Source: Gemmatimonadota bacterium
GTDB taxonomy: Bacteria > Gemmatimonadota > Gemmatimonadetes > Longimicrobiales > Gaopeijiaceae
Reading direction: 5' to 3'
DNA length: 39,671 bases
NCBI GenBank assembly: GCA_028874995.1
Contig: JAPPGM010000024.1
Span: forward strand, 1-39,671
Below are positions 1 to 7,818 of this stretch, in pieces; position 1 is the first letter of the stretch; every line of letters starts with the position of its first letter. The notes under the pieces were generated by a model. That model searched no databases, had not been told where the DNA came from, and saw nothing but the letters and a program-made list of their open reading frames with translations. Position numbers and translations under genes: made by a program.

Positions 1-58
1 ATGGCGCCTTTTCAGCACCCGCCGCACCGTCTTACGACATATCACGTGTGGCATGGTT

Positions 59-1630
59 CTAGTCGAATGCCAGCTCCACAAACCCCTCCGGCGGCCGCCG
101 GTGCCGGGTCCCCTGTTCGTAGGCGTACGCATAGCGGAAGAGCAGCCCCTCCGCCCAGGGCCGCGCCAGAATCTGCAGCCCGGCGGGATGGACCCCTTCC
201 GTGAACCCCATCGGCACGGTGATCGCCGGCATCCCGGTGGCGGGCGCCACGCGCTGGGAGTTGTCGCCCCCATATTCCTCGCGGGCCCGGTCGATGTGCG
301 CGGGCGGGCTCAGCCAGGTGGGGTAGACGAGGGCGTCCACTTCCGCCGCGTCCATCGCGGCCACCAGGTCACCCAGGTACCCCTGGCGCCCCTCGTTCTG
401 GAGATAGTCGGGACACGGCGGCTCCCACTCGGACGGGTGCACATCGGGCGGCGAGTCCGTGAAGGAACGCAGCGACCGCTCCACGTAGTCGGAATGCTCA
501 CCCGTCTCCAACACGGCCAGCACATCCGTGAACGGGGCCGCGTCCCCGAGCGAATTCAGGTACACATGCATGTCGTAGCGGAAACGCGAGCAGTACATGT
601 TCTCGCGCTGAAGCTGCTCACCCACATCGAAGTCGAACGGGTCGACGACCTCCGCGCCCAGGCCCTCCAGCTCCCGCAGCGCCTCCTCGAAGACGGCGAC
701 CACCCCCGAATCGGCATCCTCGGTGTCGACCAAAGCGCGCAAAACCCCTATTCTCGCCCCCTCCAGCCCGTCCGTCGCCAGGAAGCCCGTGTAGTCGTCC
801 TCCCCGCGCCCCCGCCCGGCCTCGGTGTACGGATCAGCCGGATCGTAACCCGCCACCACGTTGAACACCCTCGCCACATCCTCCACCGTCCGCCCCATCG
901 GCCCCGCGATGTCGCGGTCGAGGAAGAGCGGGATCACGCCGTCCCGGCTGGTGAGCCCGATCGTGGACCGGATCCCCACCAGCGCCAGCCGCGACGACGG
1001 CCCCCGGATCGAGTTGCCCGTGTCGCTCCCGAGCCCGATCACGCCGAAGCTCGCCGCCACTCCCGACGCCGTACCCCCACTCGACCCCGCAGGCACGCGG
1101 TCAAGCGCATACGCGTTGCGGGTCGTGTCGAACGATGAACTCACCGACTGGCGGGGGCTGAAGGCCCACTCGGCCATGTTGGTCTTCGCCACCACGACCG
1201 CCCCAGCTTCGCGGATCCGGCGCACCATGAAGGCGTCGTCGGGCGGGATGCTGGCCGCGAGTGCGACCGAACCGCCGGTCGTGACCATGTCGTGGGTGTC
1301 GAAGTTGTCCTTGACGAGCATGGGAACGCAGAAGAGGGGGCCCGGTTCGTCGCCTGCGGCCAGCGCGGCGTCGAGTTCGCCGGCGCGGTCGAGGGCGGCC
1401 GGGTTGACGACCGTGATCGCGTTGATGCGGTCCTCGTAGGCCGCGATGCGGTCGAGATGGGCCTGTACGACCATACGGCAGGTGGTCGCGCCGGAGAAGA
1501 TGGCCCCCTGGACGTCGGCAATGGTGGCCTCGACGACGGGGATGGGGGCGGGGGCGGGGGCACACGCGGCGGCGAGGGCGGCCAGCACGGCCGTGCCGGC
1601 AGGGCGGAAGCCCGGAGGGGGATTCATCAT
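59..1630 (-). CDS. Amidase signature family lipoprotein
   Basis: Predicted 523-residue amidase of the amidase-signature (AS) family, which hydrolyses amide bonds with a Ser-cisSer-Lys triad. The N-terminus has a hydrophobic stretch ending in a lipobox, with the lipid Cys near residue 23 (ALAAACAPAP), so it is probably a membrane-anchored lipoprotein. The catalytic Lys is in LVKDN (about K107). The Gly/Ser-rich signature PAGSSGGTASG lies near 180-190 and supplies the cis-Ser. The nucleophile Ser is in GSDTGNSIRG (about S207), where the usual second Gly of DTGGS is Asn. Two ATG codons are adjacent at the start; the first is used. It lies 75 bases downstream of the B12 transporter genes on the same strand, so co-transcription is possible, but a role in cobalamin metabolism is not shown. 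The substrate is unknown. Confidence 0.9.
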   Translation of the reverse strand: MMNPPPGFRPAGTAVLAALAAACAPAPAPIPVVEATIADVQGAIFSGATTCRMVVQAHLDRIAAYEDRINAITVVNPAALDRAGELDAALAAGDEPGPLFCVPMLVKDNFDTHDMVTTGGSVALAASIPPDDAFMVRRIREAGAVVVAKTNMAEWAFSPRQSVSSSFDTTRNAYALDRVPAGSSGGTASGVAASFGVIGLGSDTGNSIRGPSSRLALVGIRSTIGLTSRDGVIPLFLDRDIAGPMGRTVEDVARVFNVVAGYDPADPYTEAGRGRGEDDYTGFLATDGLEGARIGVLRALVDTEDADSGVVAVFEEALRELEGLGAEVVDPFDFDVGEQLQRENMYCSRFRYDMHVYLNSLGDAAPFTDVLAVLETGEHSDYVERSLRSFTDSPPDVHPSEWEPPCPDYLQNEGRQGYLGDLVAAMDAAEVDALVYPTWLSPPAHIDRAREEYGGDNSQRVAPATGMPAITVPMGFTEGVHPAGLQILARPWAEGLLFRYAYAYEQGTRHRRPPEGFVELAFD

Positions 1631-1705
1631 GGGATCGGTCGGTTCTGGTGGAACGTCCGCACCGTGCGGATCTATGGGATCAATGTACGCCCCCGCGCGG
1701 GAATC

Positions 1706-2620
1706 TCACGCGTCGTCTCTTCGCAACGGGACCGTCTGCGGTGCGCCCGCGTCACTCCCGGGGCCGGGGTGCGGCACCAGCCTGAGGGGCCACTCGTACA
1801 CTCCCTCCAGGATCTCGCGCGACAACACATCGTGCGGATCGCCCCCGGCACGTTCGCGGCCGCCGTCAAGCAGGAGCAGCCGGTCGGCGAACCGCGCCGC
1901 GAGGTTGAGGTCGTGGGTGACCGCGAGCAGCGCGAGCCCGTCGGCACGGAGTTCCTGCAAAAGGTGGAAGAGTTCCATGCGATAGTGCAGGTCCAGGCCG
2001 GCGGTGGGCTCGTCGAGGAGGAGAACGGGCGCCTCCTGTGCCAGCGCCCGGGCGATCCGGGCCCGCTGGCGCTCGCCCCCTGAAAGCTCACCGACCTGCC
2101 GGTGTGCGAGCGCGGCGACCGCACACCGTTCCAGCGCCTCGTCCACGACGTCGCGGTCCCGGGTGCCGACGCTCTCCCACGGGCCGAGGTGCGCGTACCG
2201 CCCCATCCCCACCATCTCACGCACCGTCACCGGAAAGGGGGACGATTCCGACTGGGGAACCACGGCAACCGCCCTGGCTCGCTCCCGGTCCCCAAGATCA
2301 CCCAGCAGCCGATCGTCCAGCAGCACCTCCCCTTCCTGGGGCGCAAGCGATCCCGACAGCAGCCGGAGCAGTGTCGTCTTCCCCGCCCCGTTCGGCCCCA
2401 CCACAGCCAGGAGACTGCCCGGAGCCACCGACAGCGAGACCTCCCGCACCGCCGCCTCCTCCGCGCGTGGGTGCGTGAAGGTGAGGTCCCGTCCCACCAA
2501 CACAGGACGCCACCGGCCCGGCGGCGCAATCCCGCCACCCCCATGACCCCCGCCACTGTCAGGACCGCCCCCGCCACCGCCGTCGCGACCACGGCCCCGC
2601 CCCCTCCCCACCCCCCTCAC
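1706..2620 (-). CDS. btuD: ABC transporter ATP-binding protein, BtuD/FecE type
   Basis: ATPase subunit of a vitamin B12/iron-siderophore class importer, acting on the cytoplasmic face with the adjacent permease. With the GTG at 2620 as residue 1, Walker A (GPNGAGKTT) is at about 75-83, the signature LSGGERQ at about 179-185 and Walker B (LLLDEPTAGLD) at about 200-210, followed by the switch His (VTHD). The GTG at 2620 overlaps the permease stop in a GTGA, which argues for translational coupling. However, the first 40 residues are an unusual Gly/Arg-rich stretch, and a GTG at 2503 would give about 265 residues, the normal family length. The open frame continues upstream inside the permease gene and should not be included. 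The cobalamin assignment rests on the upstream riboswitch, not on the ATPase sequence itself. Confidence 0.88.
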   Translation of the reverse strand: MRGVGRGRGRGRDGGGGGGPDSGGGHGGGGIAPPGRWRPVLVGRDLTFTHPRAEEAAVREVSLSVAPGSLLAVVGPNGAGKTTLLRLLSGSLAPQEGEVLLDDRLLGDLGDRERARAVAVVPQSESSPFPVTVREMVGMGRYAHLGPWESVGTRDRDVVDEALERCAVAALAHRQVGELSGGERQRARIARALAQEAPVLLLDEPTAGLDLHYRMELFHLLQELRADGLALLAVTHDLNLAARFADRLLLLDGGRERAGGDPHDVLSREILEGVYEWPLRLVPHPGPGSDAGAPQTVPLRRDDA

Positions 2621-3627
2621 CGCCGCCCCCCGCGCATCAGCAGCACCACGAAGAACGGCACCCCCGCCACCGCGGTCACCACCCCCGTCGGCAGTTCCGC
2701 CGGCGCCACCACCACACGCGCCACCGTGTCCGCCAACAGCAGGAACGCGCTCCCGGCCAGAAACGACGCGGGCAGCAGCAACCGATGATCGTTCCCCCAC
2801 GCCAGCCGCACCGCGTGAGGCACGATCAGCCCCACGAAGCCGATCACTCCCACCGCCGCCACCGACGCGGCCACCATGAGCGACGCGGCCAGGTACGCCG
2901 TGAGCTTCACCCGCTGCACCGATGCGCCCAGGTAGTACGCCACCTCCTCACCGCGCGAAAGGACATTGAAGGCGCGGGCCAGCGACAGCACCACCACCGA
3001 GGCCGGCACGAGGAACACGGCCAGCCGGGCCGACCCCCAGTCCGCGCCGGAAAGGTTGCCCATCATCCAGAAGATCGCCGAGCGGAACGATTGAAGGTCG
3101 GCGAGCGAGAGCAGCAGCAGGATGATCGCGTTGAAGAACGCACCCGCGATCACCCCCGAAAGGATCAGCACGCGCGTGTCCATGCCGCCGCGCGACGCCC
3201 TCCGCGCGATCGCCAGCACCAGCGCCATCGCCCCGACCGCGCCCAGAAAGGCGCCGAGCGACAGCGTCCACGGAAGCGCCACGGCGAGGCCGGTCACGAA
3301 CACGCAAACCGCCCCGACCGCGGCCCCCCCCGAGACGCCGAGCACATACGGTTCGGCCAGGGGATTGCGCAGCAGCGCCTGAAAGGTGCAGCCGCTGAGC
3401 CCGAGCGCCCCGCCGACCAGCGCGGCCAGGACGGCGCGCGGCAACCGCAACCTGAGCAGGATGGTCTCCGTGGCCGGATCGGCGGCTCCCGTCACCGCGC
3501 GCCAGAGGTCGCCGGGCCCGAGGCCGGAGGCTCCGAGAGAGAGGCTGACGGCGCCCGCGATCAGAACCGCCAGGGCAAGAACGGCGACCCGGCCGGAGGC
3601 GCGCCACGTTCGGGCCTGTACGGACAC
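2617..3627 (-). CDS. btuC: Cobalamin ABC transporter permease, BtuC/FecCD family
   Basis: Integral membrane permease of 336 residues, the usual BtuC/FecCD size. Recognisable features include LRLPRAVLAALVGGALGLSG followed by the family hallmark QALLRNPLAEPYVLGVSGG, multiple hydrophobic segments, and the late VGVIGFVGLIVPHAVR segment that contacts the ATPase. I chose GTG 3627 because GGAGGG sits at 3639-3634, six bases upstream, and because the open frame above it runs into the riboswitch. The gene directly follows a cobalamin riboswitch and overlaps the ATPase gene by 4 bases. No periplasmic binding protein (BtuF) or outer-membrane receptor (BtuB) lies beside it, so those parts must be encoded elsewhere if this is a complete importer. 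Confidence 0.9.
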   Translation of the reverse strand: MSVQARTWRASGRVAVLALAVLIAGAVSLSLGASGLGPGDLWRAVTGAADPATETILLRLRLPRAVLAALVGGALGLSGCTFQALLRNPLAEPYVLGVSGGAAVGAVCVFVTGLAVALPWTLSLGAFLGAVGAMALVLAIARRASRGGMDTRVLILSGVIAGAFFNAIILLLLSLADLQSFRSAIFWMMGNLSGADWGSARLAVFLVPASVVVLSLARAFNVLSRGEEVAYYLGASVQRVKLTAYLAASLMVAASVAAVGVIGFVGLIVPHAVRLAWGNDHRLLLPASFLAGSAFLLLADTVARVVVAPAELPTGVVTAVAGVPFFVVLLMRGGRR

Positions 3628-3679
3628 CGGCTTCCCTCCCTCGAAGGATGGTGTTGGTGTCGTGTCCCGACACAAGGGA

Positions 3680-3882
3680 CGAGGGGGCCGCGTCTCCTGG
3701 CTCGAGGCGACTTCGCTCGCCTTCCCGGGGGACGATCCCGGTGGCAATCGAGCGAGTCGTGCGGAACCCCGGGAGTCCGTGGACTCGTGGCGGGTTCCGT
3801 GCCTCCTACAGTGGCGGGGCCGCGTCGGCTTCGGACCGAACTTCCGGTGACCCCCTCGCTACAGCGGGCGACGTTAGCGGCA
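3680..3882 (-). promoter_or_regulatory. Cobalamin (adenosylcobalamin) riboswitch
   Basis: Read on the minus strand, this leader contains the hallmarks of the B12 riboswitch class. There is a core GACGCGGCCCCGCCACTGTA (around 3825-3807) and, about 100 bases further, the B12 box GAGCCAGGAGACGCGGCC (3703-3686). Between them are GC-rich stems of the expected kind. Just downstream, CCCTCG (3685-3680) can pair with CGAGGG (3643-3638), which overlaps the Shine-Dalgarno of the permease at 3640-3634. That suggests control at translation initiation when B12 is bound. The exact 5' boundary is uncertain, and the promoter must lie in or near the 3' end of the RidA gene. Confidence 0.88.
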
Positions 3883-3918
3883 GGGCCGAAGCGGGTCAAC
3901 CCTGCACGCGCACAGCCG

Positions 3919-5136
3919 TCAGCGAACCACCGCCGTCATCTGGATCTCCACGCCAAGCCTCCCCACGAGCGGCAACCCGGCCACCGTCGTCGGCACCCCC
4001 TCGGGCAGGACTTCGGCCAACACACCCAGCACCGTCTCCGCATCGCGCACGTCGGTCAGGTACACCCACACATCGACCACATCTCCAAACCCGAGTCCCG
4101 CGGCCTCGAGCGTGGCCCCGAGTCTGGCCAGCGTCGCCCGCGCTTCCGCCTCCGCATCCTCGCCCCGCGCCAGCATCCCCGAAAGCCACACCCGCTCGCC
4201 CGTCGCGATCGCCGGCGACAGCGGCGACCGTCCCAGCCGCTGGCCCTCGCGCAGCACCACCCGCCGCTCGTCAGACCGCTCGGCCACGCACTGGATCTCG
4301 ACCAGGAAGTCGGGGTTCATGAGCCCGCCACGCACCGCCGCCCGCGCCGGCGGATCCTCCGCGGTCACGAACTCGCGGTACGCCGTGTTCATGTCGCCCC
4401 AGAGCCGCACGTCGTCCAGGAAGACCTTGCACGCGACCAGGTCGCCATAGTCCATCCCGGCCTCCGCCAGCACCATCCCGATGTTGCCGAAGACGCGCCG
4501 CGTCTGGGTCTGCACGTCGCCCCCGACGGGCTGGTAGGTCTCGGGGTCGCGGCTCGTGGCCCCCGCGATGAAGAGCACTTCGCCCGCGCGAATCCCCCAC
4601 GAATACGGCAGCGACGGCGACTGCAGCCCGGGAGGCGAGATCACCTCGGTCTCGGCTGGCGTCGCGACCGCGGAGATCTGCACCAGTGCGTCCCGCTCCG
4701 GCAGATCCGCCTCCAAGGTCGCGCGCGTGGGCGGGTTCTCGGCGAAGTACCCCCGGTAGACCCCGTTCATGGCCTGGAAGTGGCGCGAGTCCCGCAGGAA
4801 CACGTTCATCGCGACGACGTCCCCGTAGCCGAGCCCGCGCGTGCCCAGCCGTTCACCGAGCGCATCCAGCACGGCCTTCGTCTGCTCCTCGATGGTCGTG
4901 AGGGGACCGGAGCCGCCTGAGGTGGCGGTGATGTTGGAGATGAAGACGAGCTCGGGCGCCTGGGGTGAGGCGGGGGCCGGGAGGAAGAGGAGAAGGGCAG
5001 GGAGCGCGAGTGCCGCGCGCAGCCCGCGCGACCGGCCGACTGGTCGTGCACGTTCAGCCTGCGCGGCTGCCCGCGCCCGGAGGTCGCGGGACGCCGTGGC
5101 ACGGCGGCGGCGGCGATGCACGGTCAAGGTCTTCAT
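3919..5136 (-). CDS. Secreted protein with three tandem RidA (YjgF/YER057c) domains
   Basis: Protein of 405 residues with a basic N-terminus, a hydrophobic segment at about 38-57 ending in APASPQA (probable export signal), then three RidA-like domains at about 62-160, 185-287 and 312-405. Each shows the family pattern: a hydrophobic strand such as LVFISN, a helix, then GYGDVVAMNVFL-like and Pro-x-Arg segments. RidA proteins are normally about 130-residue cytosolic homotrimers that deaminate reactive enamine/imine intermediates. The arginine that binds the carboxylate (Arg105 of E. coli RidA) aligns with R138 in domain 1 and R265 in domain 2, but is Thr (T384) in domain 3. One chain could therefore form a pseudo-trimer with non-equivalent sites. 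It lies 42 bases downstream of the Big2 lipoprotein gene on the same strand. The substrate is unknown. Confidence 0.87.
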   Translation of the reverse strand: MKTLTVHRRRRRATASRDLRARAAAQAERARPVGRSRGLRAALALPALLLFLPAPASPQAPELVFISNITATSGGSGPLTTIEEQTKAVLDALGERLGTRGLGYGDVVAMNVFLRDSRHFQAMNGVYRGYFAENPPTRATLEADLPERDALVQISAVATPAETEVISPPGLQSPSLPYSWGIRAGEVLFIAGATSRDPETYQPVGGDVQTQTRRVFGNIGMVLAEAGMDYGDLVACKVFLDDVRLWGDMNTAYREFVTAEDPPARAAVRGGLMNPDFLVEIQCVAERSDERRVVLREGQRLGRSPLSPAIATGERVWLSGMLARGEDAEAEARATLARLGATLEAAGLGFGDVVDVWVYLTDVRDAETVLGVLAEVLPEGVPTTVAGLPLVGRLGVEIQMTAVVR

Positions 5137-5178
5137 GAGGTGATTCCTTCGTGTGGATTGGATGGTCCCCGCACCGCG

Positions 5179-6897
5179 CTACCGGCGGATCCTCGTCCGG
5201 CGATCCACGAGCACATTGTCCGGCGGTTCCGGCCAGAACCCCACGTTGTGCTGCACATCGTGTCCCTTACGAAAGACCGTCACGTAGCACAAAGTGGTCT
5301 CATACCCGTTTTCAGCGACATCCACCGTGCCGCTGCTGGTCGACGGCCGGACCTGGATCGGACGATCCTCGTCCGCCCCCGCGGTCACGTCCAGAACCGC
5401 CAGCGAAGACGCCTCGAAGTCGCTGCAGATGAACTTCCCGGCACCGTTTCGTGAACGCCACCAGTGCAGGTCCTCGCCGAACACGGACGTGTGCCGCGAC
5501 CAAAGCGCGGACGGTCGCCCATTGATCGTCACCGGCACCCGCTGCTCACCCACGAACGAGGTCGAGTCGGCAGCCAGGTCCGTCACCCAGAGTCCCCACC
5601 ACTTCCCCTCGTTCTCCACCCCACTCGGCCCTTCCCGCAGCTCGAAGCGGTACTTGCGCCCTTCCACCCACTCGTACTGCAGCATGATCTGGTGGCAGCC
5701 GCACTCCTCGTTTTCCGGATTCACGAGCCCGTCCGTGCGAGCCGCGTTGGATCCCCAGATGGAGAAGTTCACGACCTTCCCCCACCGGTTGCGGTTGCCG
5801 ACGGTCATGTGCCCATCGGACTGGAATCCGGCATACCCGTAACCGATCGCGGGCGTGCGGTTCAGCAACTCGAAGTTGTACGCGTAGTAGTGGAGCAGAT
5901 CCTTCCTCCTGAGGCTCTCCGGCGGGTCGACCGCGGGAAGGAACGTCCAGGCCAGGATGTCGTACGCGGTGTCCGGGAACTCGTAGTCGGTGTAGGTGTT
6001 GCCGGGGCCCCACTTCCCCCGCTCCCGATTGACCGGGAAACGCGCCTCCACCGTGTGGTTGCCGGCCAGTTGCATCGGGTAGACGGAATCGGTGGAGAGC
6101 GTCGCATCGCCCTCGGTCCAGCGGCCGAAGTCGTACCCGGGGTTGCCCCGGGCGCGGAGCGTGACCGTGAAGACCTCATCCTGCGCGAGTTCCCAGGACC
6201 CCGCTCCGTCCACGGATCCTCCATTGGTCGGCCCGGACGCCGCCTCCACCGACCGTACCGGCGGCGGCAACACAACGGAAATCCCGGCCGTATCCTCGAC
6301 GTTCCCCGAGGCCGCAACCACGGACGCGCTTCCCAGGCTGACGGCCTCCGCAACGAACGACCCGGTCACGCGAACCACCGCCGTATCGCTCGATCTCCAC
6401 GAAAAGGCCGCATGGGCCATCGGTTGGCCGTTGGCATCGGCGGCCGTGGCGGCCATCGGCACCGAGCCCGCGGTGATCAGGCTGAACGCGGCCGGTATGA
6501 GGGAGATGGAAGCCACGCGTTGCTCCACGGTCGCCGCGGCGCTTCCCGACGCCTGCCCCGCGGTCGCAACGATCGACGCAACGCCGTTGGACTCGGCCGT
6601 GACGACGCCGGCCGGGTTGACCGTCGCAACCCCGGCGGCCGAGCTGGACCAGGCCACCGCCACCGACATCGCGTTGCCGAACTGGTCCAGCACTTCGGCC
6701 GTCATCCGGGCGGTCTCGCCCAGGGACGTCAACTCGATTGCCGCCGGGCTGACCGTGATGGTCGTCGGCACCGGGGTGGGGGGCGGGGGATCGACCGGTT
6801 CGTCCCCGCAGGCCAGGACCGCCGAGAGCGTCAGGGCAGCAACCGCGGAGCCCGGTCCCGCACGATACCGCAAGCAGTCCACCTTCCTTTGCATCAT
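5179..6897 (-). CDS. Big2-domain lipoprotein with a DUF3472-like C-terminus
   Basis: Protein of 572 residues. A signal peptide ends in a lipobox near residue 30 (LSAVLACGDE), predicting a lipoprotein. Two bacterial Ig-like (Big2) domains follow at about 44-125 and 127-210, each with the typical ATVNPAGVVTA / GVASIVAT style. A short repeat-type domain comes next (YDFGRWTEGD then HTVEARF, near 250-285), resembling InlB B-repeat/bacterial-repeat domains. The C-terminal 280 residues (GYGYAGFQSDG, VVNFSIWGSNAA, QYEWVEGRKYRFEL) look like DUF3472, a carbohydrate-associated family of unknown function; that assignment is tentative. The architecture suggests a surface or secreted adhesion or binding role. 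ATG at 6897 is followed by a second ATG. Confidence 0.8.
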   Translation of the reverse strand: MMQRKVDCLRYRAGPGSAVAALTLSAVLACGDEPVDPPPPTPVPTTITVSPAAIELTSLGETARMTAEVLDQFGNAMSVAVAWSSSAAGVATVNPAGVVTAESNGVASIVATAGQASGSAAATVEQRVASISLIPAAFSLITAGSVPMAATAADANGQPMAHAAFSWRSSDTAVVRVTGSFVAEAVSLGSASVVAASGNVEDTAGISVVLPPPVRSVEAASGPTNGGSVDGAGSWELAQDEVFTVTLRARGNPGYDFGRWTEGDATLSTDSVYPMQLAGNHTVEARFPVNRERGKWGPGNTYTDYEFPDTAYDILAWTFLPAVDPPESLRRKDLLHYYAYNFELLNRTPAIGYGYAGFQSDGHMTVGNRNRWGKVVNFSIWGSNAARTDGLVNPENEECGCHQIMLQYEWVEGRKYRFELREGPSGVENEGKWWGLWVTDLAADSTSFVGEQRVPVTINGRPSALWSRHTSVFGEDLHWWRSRNGAGKFICSDFEASSLAVLDVTAGADEDRPIQVRPSTSSGTVDVAENGYETTLCYVTVFRKGHDVQHNVGFWPEPPDNVLVDRRTRIRR

Positions 6898-6928
6898 CTA
6901 CCTCGAGAAGGCTTCGGCAATACCCGCG

Positions 6929-6981
6929 CCACCGCGGTCAGCCGGATCCCGACACCAAGCCGCCCCCACGAGAGGCAGGCC
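6929..6981 (-). pseudogene. Decayed fragment of a RidA-domain 3' end
   Basis: On the minus strand this short stretch reads, after one single-base shift, GLPLVG then RLGVGIRLTAVAR. It closely matches the last 22 residues of the triple RidA protein encoded at 3919-5136 (GLPLVGRLGVEIQMTAVVR). At nucleotide level about 37 of 45 aligned positions match the stretch at 3927-3980, with a one-base insertion in the C-run. It has no start codon, and only the C-terminal strand region survives, so it is called a remnant. It sits just upstream of the Big2 lipoprotein start, so it may mark the scar of a duplicated and deleted RidA gene. Confidence 0.5.
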
Positions 6982-7004
6982 GCGGAAAGATCTCTTCGCC
7001 CGGG

Positions 7005-7128
7005 GACCGCCGCAACGGCCTTGGCGGACCTTCGCGACCGAATCCGGTGTCTTGAAACCATGACGGGTCCATGGTAGCACGCCGCAACCCAACCGTTCTT
7101 CCTGAAAGACACGCTCACCCGAATCGGG
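7005..7128 (+). repeat. 124-base direct repeat, copy 1 (leader of small lipoprotein)
   Basis: This stretch is repeated in the same orientation at 7681-7804. Shared blocks in the same order are GACCGCCGCAACG, CCGAATCC, GTCCATGGTA versus ATCCATGGTA, CTGAAAGAC and TCACCCGAATCG. By eye roughly 70% of positions match, with a few 1-2 base indels. It ends 23 bases before the ATG at 7152, so it probably contains the promoter and untranslated leader. Confidence 0.75.
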
Positions 7129-7151
7129 ATCTCACACAGGAGAGCAGCCCC

Positions 7152-7682
7152 ATGAACAGCATTCCATTCACCCCAGGCGCTCGTTCGGCCGGTACCCACC
7201 CAGGACGCAAGCGGCAGGCCCTTCGCCACCTGGCGACGCTGGCGGTCGCGATCGCGGCTGCCGGTCTCCTCGCCTGCGAAGATCCGGAGGAGTCGCGCGG
7301 CATTGTGTTCGGGAGGATCGACTTTGACGATCCCGACTGGCCGTTGCAGCAGATCCCCGATACGGCAACCGTCGGGGTCCCCCTGGAGATAACGGTTTGG
7401 ACAGGGGGTAGCGGCTGCTATGAGTATGCGTGGACCGAAGGAGGCGTTGACGGTCGGTCGGCTTGGTTCCGGCCAATCGATTTCTTGATTGTTGGCGGCT
7501 GCTCGACCCATCGCGAGTTCATCGAACACAGGACAACGCTGGTCTTTGAGGAGCCGGGGACCGCGGAGATCGTGCTCTGGCACAGTGACGGCTGGGCGAT
7601 TCGGCGCGAGGATCACGACCAGGGGCGGAAGGTCTACACCGTGGAGGTGGCGGAGGCGGACGAAGGCCGTCCATCCTCGTGA
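7152..7682 (+). CDS. Small lipoprotein of unknown function
   Basis: Protein of 176 residues that I do not recognise by name. The first 40 residues form a basic-hydrophobic signal peptide ending in AAAGLLACEDPEE, a clear lipobox, so it is likely membrane anchored. The remainder is about 130 residues rich in beta-strand pattern. It has two cysteines (in SGCYEYAW and GGCSTHREF) that could form a disulfide, and a C-terminal strand pair (LVFEEPGTAEIVLW) of Ig-like character. ATG 7152 is preceded by ACAGGAGAGC, a good ribosome binding site. It lies upstream of the ECF sigma operon and shares a duplicated leader with it, so it may belong to the same regulon. Confidence 0.8.
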   Translation: MNSIPFTPGARSAGTHPGRKRQALRHLATLAVAIAAAGLLACEDPEESRGIVFGRIDFDDPDWPLQQIPDTATVGVPLEITVWTGGSGCYEYAWTEGGVDGRSAWFRPIDFLIVGGCSTHREFIEHRTTLVFEEPGTAEIVLWHSDGWAIRREDHDQGRKVYTVEVAEADEGRPSS

Positions 7683-7804
7683 CCGCCGCAACGACCTTGA
7701 CGAACTCCCCGGCCGAATCCCGTGTTTCACGCCGTGAAGGATCCATGGTAACACCCCGCGCACCTGGCCGTTGTCTCTGAAAGACGCCCCTCACCCGAAT
7801 CGCA
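7681..7804 (+). repeat. 124-base direct repeat, copy 2 (leader of ECF sigma operon)
   Basis: Second copy of the leader found at 7005-7128. It begins at the stop codon of the small lipoprotein and ends just before the GTG proposed as the sigma factor start. The position suggests a promoter/leader duplicated together with, or around, the lipoprotein gene. The best conserved core is around the CCATGGTA at 7743-7750 and CTGAAAGAC at 7777-7785. Confidence 0.75.
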
Positions 7805-7818
7805 ATTCCCCCTGCCCA

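Noticed and set aside
6894-7763. 289-codon minus-strand frame over the leader repeats and small lipoprotein
   Set aside because: It spans both copies of the leader repeat and opposes a gene with lipobox and ribosome binding site. Only the short RidA-like remnant within it has meaning.
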